Shown: one piece after another, positions 6,915 to 8,914 of the stretch
How the letters are laid out: each line of letters starts with the position of its first letter
How positions within the stretch are numbered: the stretch's first letter is position 1
NCBI GenBank assembly: GCA_946479805.1
Contig: CAMLHP010000087.1
Span: 1-8,914, forward strand
Origin: an uncultured Gemmatimonadota bacterium
Lineage (GTDB): Bacteria; Gemmatimonadota; Gemmatimonadetes; Gemmatimonadales; GWC2-71-9
Direction: 5' to 3'
DNA length: 8,914 nucleotides
Translations under genes and position numbers: made by a program
Notes under the pieces: model-generated
What the model saw: the letters and a program-made list of their open reading frames with translations, nothing else
Databases searched by the model: none
Told to the model about the DNA's origin: nothing

Positions 6915-7448
6915 ATGCGCAGGTTCGTGCTGACCTACGGCCTCATCGCCGGCGCCATCCTCTCGGCGATGATGTTCATCACCTTCATCGGATTCCACGA
7001 TCAGATCGGGTTCGGCTCCACCGGGCTCATCGTCGGCTACACCACGATGGTCATCGCCTTCCTCATGGTGTACTTCGGCGTGAAGGCGTATCGCGACAAC
7101 GTGGCCCCCGATGGCCTGACCTTCGGACGCGCCTTCAAGGTGGGGCTGCTGATCACCCTCATCGCCTCCGCCTGCTACGTGGCCTCCTGGCAGGTGATCT
7201 ACTACGGGTTTGCCCCCGATTTCATGGACAAGTACGCCGAGTACTCCCTGGAAGAGGCCCGGAAGTCGGGAGCGTCCGCCGCCGAACTGGCCGAGAAATC
7301 CAGCGAAATGAAGGAATTCGCGGAGCTGTACCGGAACCCGCTGGTCAACATCGGCTTCACCTTCCTCGAGCCGCTGCCCGTCGGCCTTCTGTTCACCCTG
7401 ATGACCGCCGGTGTGCTGGGCCGGAAGCGGCGGGGCCCCTCCTCATGA
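6915..7448 (+). CDS. DUF4199 four-TM membrane protein
   Basis: The 177-residue product starts at ATG 6915 with GGAG at 6906-6909, 5 bases upstream. TM helices are predicted at about 7-27, 37-56, 72-95 and 145-167. The segment FGVKAYRDNVAPDGLTFGRAF leading into KVGLLITLIASACYV (54-90) matches the DUF4199 pattern well. Residues 96-142 form a charged extracytoplasmic or cytoplasmic loop (DKYAEYSLEEARKSG...EMKEFAELYRNP) that looks helical. The C-terminus GRKRRGPSS is basic, suggesting it is cytoplasmic. Length is normal for the family. Its function is unknown; no catalytic motif is seen. A weak -10-like TAAGAT at 6880-6885 lies just downstream of the palindrome cluster, so control by the neighbouring membrane LuxR protein is plausible but inferred from position only. 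Confidence 0.9.
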   Translation: MRRFVLTYGLIAGAILSAMMFITFIGFHDQIGFGSTGLIVGYTTMVIAFLMVYFGVKAYRDNVAPDGLTFGRAFKVGLLITLIASACYVASWQVIYYGFAPDFMDKYAEYSLEEARKSGASAAELAEKSSEMKEFAELYRNPLVNIGFTFLEPLPVGLLFTLMTAGVLGRKRRGPSS

Positions 7449-7453
7449 ACCTC

Positions 7454-7474
7454 AACTCTCGACTCGCAACTCTT
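7454..7474. repeat. Three degenerate 7-bp units (AACTCTC, GACTCGC, AACTCTT)
   Basis: Three adjacent heptamers start 6 bases after the DUF4199 stop. The middle one, GACTCGC, is identical to the unit repeated at 8449-8469. The rest of this 121-bp spacer (to 7569) shows no hairpin or gene beyond the ribosome binding site of the next gene. Confidence 0.5.
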
Positions 7475-7569
7475 CCAGGTCCTCCATCGCCTCACTCATC
7501 GTCCTGGGACGGCGTATCTCCCCGGCCCGGATAGACGTCTCCCCTCAGAACCTCCTGGAGACACCCGGC

Positions 7570-7959
7570 ATGTCCCGCATCCTTCTGACCTGCGCCCTCG
7601 CGCTAGCCGCCTGCAGCACCGAACCCTCGGCCGGTATCCAGGCCGAAACCGATCAGGACCTCTACGAGGCCACCAGCCAGATTCGGGTCCGCCTCACCAA
7701 TGACACCGACGCCGCTATACGCTATGAAACCTGCCCCGGAAAGTGGGACCGGAAGACGGCCACCGGGTACCAGCGCTTCGAGGTACTCGAGTCCTGCACG
7801 AAGAACATCACGACCGTGCCCGCCGGTGAATCGGTTGACGTCAGCTACCACTTCCCTGTCGGCCAGTCACTCGGCACATGGCGGATCGCCGTGCCGGTGG
7901 GCCCCGACGAGCTGACCACCGAGGTGAAGACCAATGATTTTGAAGTGGTGGTGTTCTGA
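7570..7959 (+). CDS. Small lipoprotein with a beta-sandwich-like domain, function unknown
   Basis: The 129-residue product starts at ATG 7570 with GGAG at 7557-7560, 9 bases upstream. An in-frame extension to 7411 overlaps the DUF4199 gene and is rejected. MSRILLTCALALAACSTEP is a lipoprotein signal with lipobox LAAC and Cys15 as the lipidation site. The mature part alternates hydrophobic and polar residues as in an Ig-like sandwich: QIRVRLTNDTDAAIRYETCP, YQRFEVLESC, VDVSYHFPVG, GTWRIAVPVG and NDFEVVVF. Cys55 and Cys76 could form a disulfide. The layout loosely recalls BsuPI-type or other small Ig-like domains, but I cannot assign a family. The stop lies only 2 bp from the stop of the converging minus-strand lipoprotein, with no room for a separate terminator. 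Confidence 0.85.
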   Translation: MSRILLTCALALAACSTEPSAGIQAETDQDLYEATSQIRVRLTNDTDAAIRYETCPGKWDRKTATGYQRFEVLESCTKNITTVPAGESVDVSYHFPVGQSLGTWRIAVPVGPDELTTEVKTNDFEVVVF

Positions 7960-7961
7960 AG

Positions 7962-8738
7962 CTACTTCCCCGCGAAATAGCTGAGTCCTTGCATGTTCGT
8001 CAGCGCCGGCTCCGGCTGGATCCGGCGCGCCACTCCGTCGCCCAGCGGTCGCGCCTCGATCTCTCCGCCCAGGATCCACGCCACCGAGTCACTGCCCCAC
8101 CGCGCGGGGCTGTGCGCGTCCCGCGCCAGTACCTGGCCGATTCCTGACCCCCGCACCGCGCAGAGCGACCCATCGTCCGCCGCGCATGGCGCGATCCGCG
8201 CAAACACCGGCGACCCCAGCAGTACCTGGAAGGCCGAGTCCGCTTCGGGAGACGAGAACCGGAAGTCGGCGTCCCGCGATTCCGGCGGCGCGGGCCATGC
8301 GTAATACCCGTCGCTCGAGCGCCCGTAGATCACCTTTCCATCGCTGGACCACGCCACCGCGCTCACCGGCATCGTGGTCTGAGGCAGTTGCCGTTCGGCA
8401 CCCGAGAGCAAGTTCATGACCCAGACTTCCGCCGCCACCGACTCTCGCGACTCGCGACTCGCGACTCGCGACTCGGCCTCCCTGAGGAACACCACCGCCC
8501 CGCCATCCGGCGACAGCCTCGCTCCCGACTCCAGCATCGGCGTGAACGTGATGGCGGTGGCGGTGCCGTCGTCGCCTCGGACGATATAGAGATCCCGGCC
8601 ACCACCGCCGTCGGCAGTGACCACCGCGTAGGCGTCGGTGCCGATCTCCACCTTGCCCCGGAGCGGCGGGAGTGTACACCCCATGAGCACCACGGCGATA
8701 CACGGGAGAAATCTCAGGTTACGGCCCCTTCGCTTCAC
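7962..8738 (-). CDS. Lipoprotein with TolB/PD40-type repeats and an in-frame heptamer array
   Basis: The 258-residue product is read from GTG 8736-8738; a TGA lies directly upstream in frame, so no longer form exists. The N-terminus MKRRGRNLRFLPCIAVVLMGC is a lipoprotein signal with lipobox LMGC and Cys21 lipidated. No Shine-Dalgarno is visible and the start lies inside a REP-like palindrome, so the start is less certain than the frame. PD40-like blades are seen in ARLSPDGGAVVFLRE (73-87), then EVWVMNLLSG (104-113) and VSAVAWSSDGKVIYGRSSDG (125-144); later blades are weaker. Cys185 and Cys193 may pair. Residues about 88-100 (ESRVASRESRESV) are encoded by a 7-bp tandem repeat and sit where a beta-turn joins two strands. 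It is smaller than the lipoprotein at 890 and lacks that protein's N-terminal beta domain. Role unknown; surface or periplasmic binding is likely. Confidence 0.82.
   Translation of the reverse strand: MKRRGRNLRFLPCIAVVLMGCTLPPLRGKVEIGTDAYAVVTADGGGGRDLYIVRGDDGTATAITFTPMLESGARLSPDGGAVVFLREAESRVASRESRESVAAEVWVMNLLSGAERQLPQTTMPVSAVAWSSDGKVIYGRSSDGYYAWPAPPESRDADFRFSSPEADSAFQVLLGSPVFARIAPCAADDGSLCAVRGSGIGQVLARDAHSPARWGSDSVAWILGGEIEARPLGDGVARRIQPEPALTNMQGLSYFAGK
8440..8476. repeat. GACTCGC tandem heptamer array inside a lipoprotein gene
   Basis: Three perfect GACTCGC units (8449-8455, 8456-8462, 8463-8469) are flanked by a 9-base variant GACTCTCGC (8440-8448) and a final GACTCGG (8470-8476). Because 7 is not a multiple of 3, gain or loss of one unit would shift the frame of the host gene; three units would add or remove 7 residues. 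Confidence 0.9.
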
Positions 8739-8748
8739 TCAGGGTGAC
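8726..8748. repeat. REP-like palindromic element overlapping a start codon
   Basis: CCCTTCGCTTCACTCAGGG (8726-8744) followed by TGAC closely resembles the CCCTTCGCT...CTCAGGGTGAC elements that recur between genes in many GC-rich soil and environmental bacteria (family recognition from memory, not searched). CCCT and AGGG form the outer pairing. The GTG start of the minus-strand lipoprotein (8736-8738) lies inside it. Confidence 0.5.
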
Positions 8749-8758
8749 GGTCGTGTAG

Positions 8759-8829
8759 TACCTCTTCTACCCCCTCTACCTCTTCTGCCCCCCTACCTCT
8801 TCTACCTCTCCTACCTCTTCTACCTTCCC
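8759..8829. repeat. Pyrimidine-rich 9-bp tandem array, consensus TACCTCTTC
   Basis: Eight adjacent units: TACCTCTTC at 8759, 8777, 8794 and 8812 in perfect form, and variants TACCCCCTC (8768), TGCCCCCC (8786, one base short), TACCTCTCC (8803) and TACCTTCCC (8821). Apart from one purine per unit, the plus strand is all pyrimidine. The array fills most of the 81-bp gap between two minus-strand genes; its last unit overlaps the stop of the right-hand gene. Confidence 0.85.
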
Positions 8830-8914
8830 AGGGTTTCTCTGTAGAAGTTCACGATTCTGGTCCACGCCTTCTCCACTTCCGGCCCATCGGACCCCTGGCG
8901 CCCCGGCTTCAGGA
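8820..8914 (-). CDS. C-terminal 30 residues of a gene running off the right edge, possibly a hydrolase
   Basis: On the minus strand the frame from 8912 down to TAG (plus-strand 8820-8822) encodes LKPGRQGSDGPEVEKAW followed by TRIVNFYRETLGR. The rest of the gene lies outside the window. The ending 'A W x R ... F(Y) ... L G' resembles the C-terminal helix of dienelactone hydrolase-type alpha/beta hydrolases, but 30 residues are too few for a firm call. Its stop codon falls within the 9-bp tandem array, so the last codons derive from the repeat. It is 81 bp upstream of the minus-strand lipoprotein gene and could share its transcript. Confidence 0.5.
   Translation of the reverse strand, partial: LKPGRQGSDGPEVEKAWTRIVNFYRETLGR

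Overview
The window reads as GC-rich chromosomal DNA from a Gemmatimonadota-like bacterium. This lineage call is an inference. It rests on exported lipoproteins carrying TolB/PD40-type propeller repeats, on an N-terminal cysteine-containing beta domain that I associate with Gemmatimonadota lipoproteins, on DUF4199 and DUF3857 proteins, and on short tandem repeats between genes. No rRNA, tRNA, insertion sequence, integrase or CRISPR array is visible.

Layout from left to right: (1) the 3' part of a DUF3800 gene (1-663), clearly less GC-rich than the rest, followed by a perfect hairpin; (2) a lipoprotein with a C-terminal beta-propeller (890-2107); (3) converging on it, a secreted DUF3857/transglutaminase-like protein (minus strand, 2250-4211); (4) divergent from that gene, across a 147-bp intergenic region with a perfect 9-bp inverted repeat, a tight plus-strand cluster: exported cupin (4359-4781), family-39-type membrane glycosyltransferase (4790-6325) and a two-TM membrane-anchored LuxR-type regulator (6332-6775), with gaps of 8 and 6 bp; (5) a four-TM DUF4199 protein (6915-7448), preceded by a dense palindrome cluster; (6) a small two-cysteine lipoprotein (7570-7959); (7) on the minus strand, tail to tail with it, a second propeller lipoprotein (7962-8738) whose frame contains a 7-bp tandem repeat; (8) the last 30 codons of another minus-strand gene (8820-8914), separated from (7) by a 9-bp pyrimidine tandem array and a REP-like palindrome.

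Most of the window concerns the cell envelope: three lipoproteins, a secreted transglutaminase-fold protein, an exported cupin, a membrane glycosyltransferase and two small membrane proteins. The most interesting unit is the membrane-anchored LuxR regulator next to DUF4199, with three copies of the half-site GGGTGAT between them. It could be a one-component membrane sensor controlling its neighbour, but the functional link is inferred from layout only. The second notable point is a set of 7-bp tandem repeats, one of which lies inside a lipoprotein gene and could make that gene phase-variable.
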